The translations under genes were made by a program, and so were the position numbers. From positions 10,387,666 through 10,451,665 of the forward strand of contig VZDJ01007753.1 in the NCBI GenBank assembly GCA_008694505.1: 64,000 nucleotides of DNA, in the 5' to 3' direction. Positions within the stretch are counted from its first letter, which is position 1; the number at the start of each line of letters is the position of its first letter. The notes beneath the pieces are model-generated. The model saw only the letters and a list, made by a program, of their open reading frames with translations. It did not search any database and had not been told where the DNA came from. Source of the DNA: Cyanoderma ruficeps. Its lineage: Eukaryota; Chordata; Aves; Passeriformes; Timaliidae. Below, one piece after another: positions 12,580 through 25,200 of this stretch.

Positions 12580-15500
12580 CAAAACTTGCATAGAGATATT
12601 CTCAAATACACCATAAAATTAATTAACAACTTAAAATATGCAAGAATTAAGTAGAAGTTTAACAATTTTATGTAGTTTGAAGGGTTTAGGCACTCAAGTT
12701 TGAAAAAAAACCTCCAGAAATCTTAGAAAAACATAGAAAAAAATAAGCATTTTGTTATCTAAACATCCAACTTACAGAAAGAGATGTAGGGGAAAAACAA
12801 CAATCATAGTTTAATCTTTTTTACATAATGGCTATACTTTTATAGGGTTCATAAATTAAATTTCATTTGTGATATAAACCAATATTATGCACGATAATTA
12901 ATTTTTTTAAATTAATAACCACTATTTTGAAAGAACAGAATGCTTATTTCTAAACCCACTTTCATTTGTTTCCCAAGGGTCTAAAAGGTGCTGAACAACT
13001 CCAGCCTCTAATGACTTAGTAATCCTATTTTGCACTTGGCTTATTATAGCAACTTGCATTACTCTTCAATGGCTCAGTCCTGCACGGTAGAGAGATCTAG
13101 TCCTGATCCAGCAAAGCACCCTGATTCCTGCAGGTTGTATCCAGATCACAGTCTGCAAATACTTCCTTTTCAGTAAGGGTGATAGAAAAATCCAAAGGGA
13201 GAGTCTTAACACTGCTTTGCCAACACAGAAGCAAGCTGGAAAAGGCTTACGTGAAGAAGAGAATAAAATGAAGAGGTTGCAATAAATTGTTTTCTTTATG
13301 GATCAAGGTATTGTCTGTTTTGGAACTGCAACTAAACCACAATTTCCTTCCTGAGATTTTTCTTGGATATTCCTTTCCCTGCCGAAGGAGTTGAACAACT
13401 GTTCAGTCTAGCTTTTCATTTACTCTCATCTGTATTGTCTTCTCATGCACAACAAAACAACTTGAATTTTCAAGCTGGGTTTTTCAGATAGGTGTGAGTC
13501 TTATGTTCATGAACTGATTATACTTTTTAATGCACTGCTTTGCTTTTATATTTGAGTTACCATTATTTCAAGTGTTGGGGAGTTTTGTTACTCCATTTAT
13601 TACTAATTAAAACATTTATAAGGATCTATAGTATTTACATGTAACAGCTGCTAAATTTTGCTGCACTTACTCTGCTCTACACAAAAGCAAGCATAAAATT
13701 ATTGCCTTTTAGGAAAACTACTCCATTTAATGCTAATGCCTCTGAGTTGCTGTGTCTTGATTACTCTGTAGTTTCTTCAGTCTATTTTATCTTACAAAAA
13801 CTAGACCAGTGGTAGAAGCATAGGAAAAAAACTGTAGAAAATGACAATGTCTTTTAAGAATTAACACTGTATTAAATGCCTTTGGATGGAGGGATGAAAG
13901 GGGGAAACGGTTCTTCTAATGACTAGGGCACTCTATTTGGACTTAGATAGGATCTAATGCATCAACACGAACAATGAGAATAATTACTCAATGACTTTTG
14001 ATTTAATTTTCTTGGCCAGCTCTGGGACACTGCAAAAGGAACCCAGCTGTTCCTTGATTGCACATTTGATATTAAATGGTGTTATATTTTCCTCAGTGCA
14101 ATGCAGGGAGTTACTAACACAGCAAGTCAGTTACTATCTGTGCTCTCTCCGATCGTAGCAAATTGAAAAGAGATTTTATAAAAGAATTAGGTAAGGAAGA
14201 AAGATAAAGCACACCATGGAAATGCTGTACATGCCACTTTGATACACATACAGCAGGACTGGACTTAGGATGGGACAGTGTTGTATATACATAGAGATTG
14301 GATCTAGCAATAAATGCAATTGCACAGTTAAGCTAAACTACATTTATCAGTTCTATTTAATAAGTGTTTGTATAGCCTGTACCATAGCACTGTGATCATT
14401 CATCTTCCAGTCTATTCAAGCACACTGACATAATCTAACATAAGATTTGAAAAGATAAACATAAAACCAAGCTACACTAATTCTTTTTTATTTGAAAGAC
14501 AGGTCTGATTAAATACATTTACTTTATGTTAGAAGTCAACATTTTTTAATGGTATCATAGGAAAGCCATGAGAACTGCATCTTTTGGGATTCTTTGACAC
14601 AGGCAAACTATGTATGTAAAGCGTTCAGATATAGGTTGAGTTGTCTTACCCAAAGAACTGAAGTTTGAGGGCTTCAGTTTATACCCTCTGCTCCCACAAA
14701 AAATGGTGGTAGCTAATTCCCATGCCTTCTGCAATAGTGGTACTAAAGAAACCAGAAACACAAACTCCGTAAAGTTTAAATTGAGGATTCTTTGTGCCAA
14801 GGCATTAATGTTGTGTATGCTTGTTGTTTGAAGAGAATTTGCCCCAGACCATAGCTTCTTCCTTTTTAGTCATGGTGCATAACAACTCTCTCATTTACTC
14901 AAATCTCATTCACATTTATTCAAGAAAATTAATCTAACTAGGAATATCTCTTTACACTGTTTGTGTAAGTCTGCTGGTAGCATGAGCCAAAATACAATGA
15001 TCTTTAAAATTAATTTACATTTTAAAAAACAAGTTTTTGTGGGTTTTTTATTTCAGCTCTTTTAAAATATTGCAGATCAGTATTTTAAAAATATTTCTAC
15101 TTTTGCACTTACTGCCTGAAAAATGATAAATGCTCAGTTTAATTCATTTTCCATCTGGTAACAGGCATTTACTTCCTTCTAAAGATGACTGATGTGCTGA
15201 TCATCTTTCAATGCAAGAAAGTATCACCAAATAAGGCCAGAATTTTCCATTTGTTTGTTGTATTTAGGCAATACTTGTTCTGAAGAATGTTCTAGTTTCT
15301 CACCCATATTTAGAAAATGTATTGTGGACCAGGGTGAGATAGTCTCACTCTTGCCAGATTTGAACAAAAAGGCAATACAACGTTAGATAATTTTAGTCAT
15401 AATGATACCATTCAGTGGAATCACAGTTATGCAATGCTATGTTTTCACAGCATTGTGGAGTTGTGTTAGGATACTAATTTCTTGGCATTGCAGCCCATTT

Positions 15501-15672
15501 ATTTTCATTTATGAACCCAGAGGGTGGAGGGAAATTTGCCATGCTAAAATTTGAAGCAGTCCTTTAGCTTTCTACTTTGAGTCCACTGTTGCACACACAC
15601 TATTACTATAATAGCAGAACAACTCTGCTATTTCAGAACAGGCAAATCAGATGGATTTAAAAAACAGAGGAA

Positions 15673-15700
15673 CACTGTCAGGAATCCACTGTCAGGAATT
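15673..15700. repeat. 14-bp tandem duplication
   Basis: The unit cactgtcaggaatc at 15673-15686 is followed directly by cactgtcaggaatt at 15687-15700, identical except for the last base. This is probably a small slippage or repair duplication of recent origin. Confidence 0.9.
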
Positions 15701-16223
15701 TTTTGATGAACAGTAAAGGAGAGGAATTTAACATGTAGAAAATTCGTGTATGAAGCAGATCTCCTTTGTGGAATGCAAGCCAAAGCAAAATCCAAAAATA
15801 GGTGCCATCTTATTCTCTTCATCAACTGAAGGTTATGCAGTCATCTCTTAACCTAACATCCATCACAAAAATAAAGAAAAATACAGTATGTTTTGGAGAC
15901 AAAAGTGTCAATTATTTTCTTTAAATTCCTAGACATTCATTGCTCTGACTCATCCAATTTTCTCAGCTTAATAAAATATGACCCTGTGGGAGTAGCCTGT
16001 TGCAAAATTTACCATAAGTATCTTCTGCCTCCAATGTGAGAAATGAATTCTGAACATGTGGACAATTTCTCCTTTATTTGGTTAGTTAACTGTCGAGGTA
16101 CCTCTGTGTAACTTCTATCCTGATCACTCTGGCAACATGGAATTTATGCAATGCACAAAACTTTGATAAGGATCTCTGAATTTATGCAAACTTTTCCAAG
16201 AACTTTTAAAAGAGGATGAAATT

Positions 16224-16239
16224 GGGGGGGAGGGGGGGG
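16224..16239 (+). repeat. G7-A-G8 run, potential G-quadruplex
   Basis: Seven Gs (16224-16230), one A, then eight Gs (16232-16239). The tract satisfies the usual rule of four G3 runs with short loops, so it could fold as a quadruplex on the + strand. The surroundings are AT-rich and not promoter-like, so a decayed simple repeat is equally likely. Confidence 0.7.
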
Positions 16240-19200
16240 AGAATAAAACCCAGAATAATTATGAAATCAATAACAATTATTCGATTCACCAAAGCTACTC
16301 AAAGTACCACAGCACCAGAAGACAAAGACTCTTAAACTCCATTAGCAAAAGATATTTAATATGCCAAGCAGAGGAAAGCAAGCAGGTGACATCCATTTCA
16401 GTGTTTTAACTGTGTTGTTACCTCCACAGACAGCCATAAATAAAAATAAAATTAAAAGTGAAAAAAGGGAAGGAACCTAACACTACATTTTTCCCTTTCT
16501 TTAACTCATGAAAATTTATTGTACTGAATTTGCTATTTATAAGCAGTGATTTATATATAAGCAGAGTATACTGGAAACATTACATTCAGCCAAACTTCTG
16601 ATCTTGAAAACCCCTTCTGAAATAAACAGTTTTTACTCATCAGAGTATTTCTGATGCAGTTGCAGACATGCCTTCCTGTGCAAACTCATGGCAACTGACA
16701 ATGTGAGAAATCGAGACATCACCAAGCCCTTTGGCTGTGCTGGGACTTTCCTGGGGGTAGGTTGGTCACAGTAAATTGTCCTTAGCTGTGAATTTCACTT
16801 TCCTCCCGAGACTCTAAAGCCCTTGACCTCTGAGTCACATTTCAAAGTCCACATACTCTGCATCTCCTTGTTTGCAGAGAAAGAAGAGGACAAGCGTCTG
16901 CAGAACTAGAGAGAAGGTTGAAAGGAGATGATTTAATATCAGAGATTACACTACCATTTCAATAACAATGCCCAACACCAGTTGCTGACTTTATACCTTT
17001 CCACGTATGTTTGTTATAAATCAATAAGCAAATAGTGCCATGACTAAATACCTCTGACAAAAGACAAAATTATCTACATTAGGTCCTAGGCCTTAAGACA
17101 ACCAAAACTCTTATAGCCTCTTGCACATATACATTATACTTAGCAATTGGCTGTCTAGATCTTTGTCATTGATTTGATCCCAACCTTCCACTAAGACAAA
17201 GTAAAGAAATCAATGTTTTGGGTTCAAGGTAAAAAGGGAGATCTTTATATTAGTGGGGTGCAACAGAAACTTATCCTCCATCAGTAGGAAGTGGTTCATC
17301 CGCTAAAGTCATAACAAGCTGGCACAACATTTCAAATGGAAGCAACCAACGTTGGGAATTATGACAAAAAGAACTTTATAACCTTAATGCTTGTGAACAC
17401 AATCGGCAGAGTAGATAAATTTTCAGTGTCCAGTAAAAAGAGAATTTGCGCTTTTCAACCATTATAGTGTATGAACTGAAAATAAATAAGAATTTTGGCG
17501 TAAAATATGTAGAAAGCCTGATAAGGTTTTGCTTGAATGCTCCTTATTTCCTTGTTTAGAGCTAGAATATTAAAGCAATATTTAAATAACACTTGCAATT
17601 ATGTACTCTTAAGATTGAGAATTGGTGTAGGCTTATGATCTTGCTTAATATAAAGGAAGGAAATTTTTGTTTGGATTTTTTTGCACAATTCAATTTATTC
17701 CCAGATTAAAGTAAGTTAGTAGGAAAAATGTCACTAAAAGTCAAATATAAAATAGGAGTATAAAATTACTGGCAGATCAGGAAAAACCTTTCTTATCAAT
17801 GAAAAGACAAGAAAAAAATGACCTATGTCTCCAAAATTATTTAATGAATGGAATATTTAAGATAAAAGGTGTATATACTTTTTTGTTTTCATCTCTTACT
17901 CTGCACTGAAACACTGTTTTATGTATGGTGATAGAGATTGCAATAAAAAATATGCTCACAAAATGCCTTTCATTCAAGTACCTTTCATGCAACTTAAACC
18001 TTACATTCACAAAATCTCTCCTTAATTCCCATTCCCAACTCTTAAATTACATTACATTTGTTTTGATATCTGAACTCTTATAAATAGAGTGTTGGCTGCA
18101 TACATTGTGGAAGGATCTGTCCTGCAATATGAGAATGTAATTTCTTATAAGTCACAAAGAAGTTAAAAGGAGCACATAGAGTCTGTGTGCTTTGTTTCAG
18201 ACAATGAGTAAGAGGCCACAGAAAGGTCAGAGTTAAGAAATCTCTAGTGGTGCCCACTACAAGACTGACCATCCCACAATATTTAAATGTATCTCCTAAT
18301 TGCATTTTCCTTTCAAAAGGCATAATTTGAAATGATAGAGTGGAGAAAGATGTGAAACAAGATCTGTTTTTTTGCTTTTGGGAGATGGGTGATAGTTTCA
18401 TTACTGGTTTTGGAAAAAACATTTTCTTAAACCTTTCTGAAAGCAGTTCCTTTTTTACCTTACTGCCATGTAGTTGGTTTTATAAATCAGAGATCTAAAT
18501 GACTAATGTGTGGAGATTTATATCCGACTCCTACAAAAACAAAAAAAAAAAAAGGAAGCAGGTACTTTGCTAAATATATATAAAAAAATACTATTTCCCT
18601 GTGACTTTTCTACAATGCAACCACAGTTGCAAAGAATCATGACTTTAATATGTCATAAGGCCAAATGCACTCCAAAACTTTCAAGAGCAATCTATTCACT
18701 TAAACATGCATACATACACTTATAGAAATATATAGCTTTAGCAACGAAAGTAGTTCAGCTCATGCCAGTGAAATTAAACTGACAGCTCCTCTAGTACATT
18801 TTTGCCTCAATATAGAACCTGTTTTAGTTTCAGCGAGGCTTCATTTTGGTCCATAGCTCCATCTGTATGGAAAAGCTGACAAGAACAGTGTTGTATCCTA
18901 GAAGTTTTTTAACTTTTCATTAAAAAGAGCTACAGAAATTCTCGGAATCAGGCAACAGTTTGCTTTCCTCCAGTCTCCCCACACACCTCTCCCCAGTGGC
19001 ATGATCATTCCATGATAGCTCTTGTCTTCCAGAGACCTCTGGCAGCAAAGCACTCCTTGGAAGCTACAACATGAGAGAAAGAGCTCCGGAAGTCTGCTGC
19101 CACTGAGGAGAGAGATGAGCTATTGGCAGACAATATTCATAAGGACCTCTAGTCAAACATTAAGGAACTGCCCCATCACAGTTAGATTTCCTCAATTTTC

Positions 19201-21930
19201 CAACAATTCCATGTTGGTCTCTGTAATCATGTGGATGGTCCCAAGCAAGGTCCGTGGCTTGAGAAGTAGTCACATGAACTTCTGACAAGAGAATTTGGAG
19301 AAAGGACTGGGAGGGAGGTAAGAGAAAAAGACCATCCCAAATAGGATTTCAGTAGTAGAGAAATTTACTTGTTTCTGTTGTAAGGGAGCAGTGAAGGATA
19401 TTCAGTCTCCTTCCTCAAAAATCCAGGACTGCACTATGTGGAACACACATGAGGAATAATGCATAAGGGTCATCAATTTTCAAAATGCTGATTACTACAC
19501 TGCCTACCTAGACAGATATTCTCAGTCACTACTAACAGGGCTTTTGGATAATATAAGCTAACGTGTACTAGCTATGCCAGCAATCTTAGTGCAAGCCCGA
19601 TGTAGGTAAGTGTTTTAGACTCGTATGATGCACACAGTTTTTTCCTATAAACAAGCACGTGAGATCACCCAATTCATTTTTATAATTCCTGCAAAAGTAG
19701 TGCTATCTATCCAAAGGCAGGGTAAAGGGTGCAAAAAGGAGAATACAGAAAAGAGTAGCAAGGTAAGAATATAACTGTCTCTAAACTCACGCAGAGCTTT
19801 CTAACATTAGGAATGCCCTTTGCTACCCCAGAATACTTTCCCGCATTCCAGAACATTTTGGAATAACCACTCAGCAGTAACAATGAAATTGTGCAGTAAC
19901 ACAGGAAGGCTCAGAAATGGAGGAAACTCAATTTATATGAAAAAAAAAATTGATTTGGACTACAGAATTGTAAACAGAGAAAGTGAACATGCACCTCATC
20001 AGTAAATACGACAGATGTATATTTATTTTAGATTTCCATCAGCATTATTTTTAGAAACGTTTAGTGCAAACAGTGCTGAAGGAAGGTGAAGAGTAGTTAG
20101 AAATATAAGTATTTAGAATATTAATGTAATTTCAACCTATAGTACCAAAAGCTATTATGCAGAGATGCAGGGGAAAGCTCACTTAATTCTTTCTTCCTCT
20201 TCCTCTACCCAAACCTAAGATACGAATTTGGAAAAGAAATAAATAAGTAAAATCAAGTCCATAAATGGACTTATTTTATGAAGACAGAAATGCACATTTC
20301 TAGTCTGAAATCCTTACAGCCATTCACAGAAAGAAAAGGATGTGTTCAAAGCAATCTTTAGTGCCCTGTGAGCAGAGAGGATGTTGGATGTACCATCTTT
20401 GACACCTCTATATTTAGTCCATTTCAGACCTGGAAAGTAGACTGGCATCTATTGCAAAATAGGTACCATCTGACCAACTATTGCAGAAATTCACATCTGG
20501 ATTCATATCAGAAGCCCAAACTGGATACAAGCTCAGAGACAATAATTTTGGGTTTTTTTGATTTAGATGTTGAACACCTGGATCAGCTTAAACAAAAGGA
20601 ATTTTTCAAGCTGGAACCCCAGGTTGCTGAAAAGACAGTGTTTCAGAAGTGCAACACCTAAAGCTTGCAAACCTCTACACTAAAAAAAGAACTCTGAAGG
20701 AGGTAGAATCTTGGTCACATAAAAAAATTTGTGGATTGGGTACCAAGCGAACAAGTAGATAAAAATGATATTTGTTCACCCACAGCACATCTTTCAAAAT
20801 TCATCTTTATAGAACATTTCAGATTTGACAAATTCACAGATTTCAAAGGACATTTTCCCAACCAAGCAGAAGTCTGAGGCACTGAGTCAGAGTACTGTCA
20901 TAAAGCAGCAGAAGACCCAAAAACTTCTTTGGTGTTCTGATAACAATCTCAGCAGAGAGGGAAGGATGGACTGCAGAGTGAAATCCTTTGGGGTGTTTTG
21001 CTCATAGCAAGCTACACATATTTGCTGATGACAGGATTGGAAGTGTGGCTATAGATGCCCAGGCTACATTCCTTCTACCTGCAGGTATAGGGACCTCAGA
21101 ATCATCCACTCTGCCTTTCTGAATTATCAAAATATACAAAACACAATAAGGCACACTTCACTACAACAGACTTCCACAAAGACAAGGACCCCAAGAAATA
21201 GAGAAAATGCTTCTCTGTGAATTTAAAAAATGGTAAATTATATACCCTTAATTTCTATTATGAATTTATGAGACCTCAGCTTCCACCTATTGCTTCTTCT
21301 TAGAATTTGGTATATAACAAAACATTTAAACATCTATTTTTTTCCTTTTAAACTAATCACGTCAGTTCTTGAGCTTCTTAATGAATAGACTGATGTTAAA
21401 GTACTATTTTTTTTTCTTTTTATTCAGCACCGAATATTTTTGCTGCTTTATTCTTTTCCACAAAATTTTTAAAGGACAAATTCAAATAGAAACAGCATTC
21501 TAGTTTTCCCACTGACATTGGTAAAATCACTATTCTGTTTCTGGAATGTCATAATATTTTATCACTAGCACTGTGGGAGTCCATGTGGAAATTCTTGCCT
21601 GTTACAATTTCAAATTCTTTTCAGAGTTAGTTTTACAGATGAATGTCCCTCATTCAGAATTTCTCCTTTTTCTGTGCAACATTTTGGATCCAATATTACT
21701 CAGAATCCCTTTCTTATTTCACATGCTGCTTCGCTTGGTCTCAAGGAAAAACTTCTCACTTCATGTGACTGAAATCGCATCACTATGGCCAATGACATTT
21801 AATTAACTGGCACTATCTGCCAGCTCAGGATTAACAATACAACAAAAAAAACCCACCACACTAGACACTTAAAAACACCGATAAATACCTAAAAACTTAA
21901 AAAAAAACTTTAAAAGGCATCACTCAGATA
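16240..21930. other. AT-rich non-coding stretch, nothing recognised
   Basis: No gene, RNA gene or interspersed repeat is recognised. The 114-codon minus-strand frame at 18078-18422 and the 97-codon + strand frame at 20368-20661 have no domain, signal peptide or repeat pattern that I recognise, and I treat them as chance. An A13 run lies at 18541-18553. Confidence 0.55.
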
Positions 21931-22260
21931 TCCTCACAGGTCATGCTGGTTATGAGCACATCCACACTCCTGGGTGTGTGGGCTCCCCTAGTCTCTCATT
22001 CTGCCTCGCGAGACATGGGCTTCCAACTCCGCTGTTCCCATGCTATCTGCCAGTGGACAGGCTGGGAGGAAAGCACTCCCAGTTCATGCATGCTCTTACA
22101 GGGTACAGGTCACCCCGTGCAGTCACTCCACCAGATGGATGTTGGCTCCTGACTGTGCCCAGCACAGCTTGGTCAGACCAAGCCAAAGGTTCCAATTAAA
22201 GGGGTCAATGTCTGGCAGCATCATAGAAGTGTTCTTGCCCTCTTTCTCTAACCTGTCCAG
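21931..22260. other. GC-richer patch of unknown origin
   Basis: This roughly 330 bp is visibly richer in G and C than its neighbours, contains several CpGs (for example in 'cctcgcgagacatgggcttc') and stays open in all three + strand frames for 69-100 codons. The overlapping frames carry no recognisable domain, so the openness reflects composition. It includes a perfect 8-bp-arm inverted repeat, gcttggtc/gaccaagc, at 22167-22183. A fragment of an unrecognised repeat, for example a decayed LTR, is the likeliest explanation, but I cannot assign a family. Confidence 0.4.
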
Positions 22261-25200
22261 CCATCCATGCATTAAAAGCTTCATGCTTCTTTCAGATTCT
22301 TATTCAAGCTTTGTTTCATGGGGTTTTTTAAATTATTTTTGATTATTGGAGGGATGTTTGTGCTTTTTCCTAGTTTAGGGACTTGCTTCTGGTTTTGAGT
22401 TTTTTTTTCAATTCTCTTCTTTAGCATTATCAGTTTTTGGAAATGTCCTCTCAATTAGCTTAGTTAATCTTATTCACCCAGTTTACCCTCATATACCCAT
22501 CCTAATGGACATTCTTATCAAGGTTATTTTGCTAACTGTAGTCTCTACACTTACATTAAGTGCAATTTTCCATCAATGATTTGTCTAGAACATTGGTACA
22601 ATTATTGTAAAAAGAGTTACAATATCTGCATAGTCCATTAAAAAATATTTCCTCACAATACTTACTTTTAAACATCTTATGAGTGCTTCTAAGCTACTTA
22701 AATATCTTATGTTTTTCAAAGTTTGAGTGTACTTTATTTTCATGGTAACTTCTGTCTACCAGCCAGGCAGTATAAAAGGGTCAAATTGTTTGCTTGAACG
22801 AAAATACTTCCCACAATACCATACTATTGACATGAAATTTTTCCCTGCCTTAAATTTCTACCAGTTGAATCCTGTATTGCATTTTCAGTTACTTTGCCTA
22901 AAATTTATGTCAGGGGAAATGGTCAACAGTTACCTCACCCATATAAGTTTCACTCATATCATTAGAATGTTTTCTAGATACATACTCTAGACAACTTTTT
23001 GAAAAAGTAAAACATTGCTGTTGATTTAAGAATATTTGTCCCCTAACAAATATGCCCCAAAATCCTTTCACTTGCTTTCTCTTTTCACAATAAACCTTTT
23101 TAATAATATTTTTTTCCAGATAGCGCATAGAAATATTAATTGAATTATTCTGACAGTTATGCATCCCTACTGCCAATAGCTCTTCACAGGATAAAACAAT
23201 AAAACAACAAAAAGAGCAGCAATACTCCCTTATTCCTCCCAGTTCTCCCTTATTTCTCACTTGTGGCTAGGAAAAGAAATAGAACAAGTGGCTGGATAAT
23301 TTAAAAAGGCAATTTGCAAATCTTGTGACTTTTGTGATGCCCAATCAAACTATTGCTTCTTTAAAGATGAGTAAATTAGTGCAAGATCTTGGCCTGCTAT
23401 AGTCAGCAATCTTGCTCCAGCTCTGATTATAATTTGAGCCACCATTTCCATTGTTGTAGAGATTGTTTTTGGTGACCTGTAAGGTAAAAAGACCCATTCT
23501 ATTATTAACAGAGAATCTTTTGCAAAAGCATTCCATTGAAATACGAGACCATACAACTGCATCTTCTCTCCTTAGAAAACACCTTATTTCTGGTGTTTTC
23601 TAAGACTACCACACAATCACAACACTTCCCTCTTATGACGCCAATTGTACTCCTTTTATACCTTGTTTTTTAATAGAGGTTGTTATATAATTTTCTCTTT
23701 TTTCCCTATTATGTACTAATTTGTTTTGATATCAGTTTTGGTTTGTTGTTAAATTTTTACTTCCTTTTCCCTTGTATCAAAGACAGACTCAAATTCAAAT
23801 ATGAACTCTTCTATGAACTGGGTTTTTCTATGGCAAGACAATATATTCCTAGAAACTGACCAGTTTATATTCACAGCCTTCTGTTTATATGTCCTTTCCA
23901 ATCAATTTTTCTCATAATTTTCCTCAGGTTTAGAAGATAGGTGTTTCTGAAGCAGCGTCATTGACTGCTTTTTATCTTTGACTTGCCATAGGCAATCATC
24001 GACTTCATCTTTCTTTGCCACAAAAAAAAATCTTATCTGGATGATATTTTAAATTAGATGCAATACCTTTTGTGATAAGAATTTATTATCTACAGTTCTT
24101 TGCAACTCTTAATGACATTCTACTACTGCTGCATGACATTTTCATATATATCCTCAAACCTAAAATTTCCCATTAGAAAATGCAATTATTTTTTTTTTCC
24201 ACATGTTATGGAAAGTTACCTTAGGACTAAGCCATCCTCCACTACAGTTTGATTCAGTAGTCTTTAACAGATACCTCCAGGCCTTTACTTAATGTATGTA
24301 ACTCAATCTTCAGGGCCAGACCACTCATGAAAATGCACATTACAGAAAGAGGGATATCAACATGAACATCCACTGAAGGTAAGATTTTCTGACCTCTTTC
24401 TGGTTCAAAGGAGAAATCCCTTATGGTTTTATTTCCCTGCACCATATACAGTCAAAATTCACACGGGCGTTAAATGCAATAAAACTCTTACTGAAGTAGT
24501 AGACTGTGCACTGCATGTGAGCAGCCTGAAAGGCTAATGGGGTCACCACCTTCCCCCTCTGGTAGCTGTGTCATCAACATCCTTAACAAAAATCAACCTC
24601 AGTTCTTTAAAGGATGTAACAAATATAAAAGCTTTCCTCCGGAAAAATTGTATATAACCACTTGTAGAAGAAGCTGCCTGTCCAATAAGGGCTCACAAAC
24701 TGAGTAGGCAAAAGAAAACCCTTGTAAAACCAAACAGCTAAGTAAAGAACCCTTAACACAGCATATATGCCCTTTGGCAAAGAAGCTCATGGAATTGAAT
24801 ATATTTGTGCACGTTCCATTTGAAACTTGCATGTATCGAGGGAAGAAAAGCATGATTCCTTAGCACACTTCTTTCTGTCCCTGTAAAGCCTCTTCTAGCT
24901 TTTAAAAGGAAAAAGACAACATTTTTGTTAAACTGATTATAGCATGCCAAAATATTCAGCTCTTGACACACACAATCAATACACAGAGATTACACCATCC
25001 TAAAGACTGAGAATTCAGACTTAAAACATGTAATTTTAAAAACAGCTGCTTTTGTTAAGGTGTGGTTTTTCTGTGGAAGTGAGATTAATTCATCAATTAT
25101 TCCATTACACACTGATGAAAAAGATGCACTAACACCTGGAATGTCAGCAAGGATGGCAAAGGAACATGGAACCTTTGGAAATTTTGAAGTTTGTAGCATA

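Larger units (their letters stand above)
11044..16220. other. AT-rich non-coding stretch with minor sequence features
   Basis: No gene is recognised. It contains a C11 run at 11354-11364 followed by an A/C-rich stretch (about 11365-11415), a 10-bp-arm hairpin at 12554-12579 and a 14-bp tandem duplication at 15673-15700. Open frames are short and lack recognisable domains. Confidence 0.55.

Noticed and set aside
18078..18422. 114-codon minus-strand open frame
   Set aside because: No domain or signal peptide recognised and no splice context; treated as chance.
22910..23260. 116-codon minus-strand open frame
   Set aside because: No recognisable domain; irregular Cys/Phe/Lys-rich composition typical of translated AT-rich non-coding DNA.
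23571..23604. miRNA precursor
   Set aside because: The stem is only 13 bp with an 8-nt loop and no extended pairing is obvious, so I list it as an inverted repeat only.
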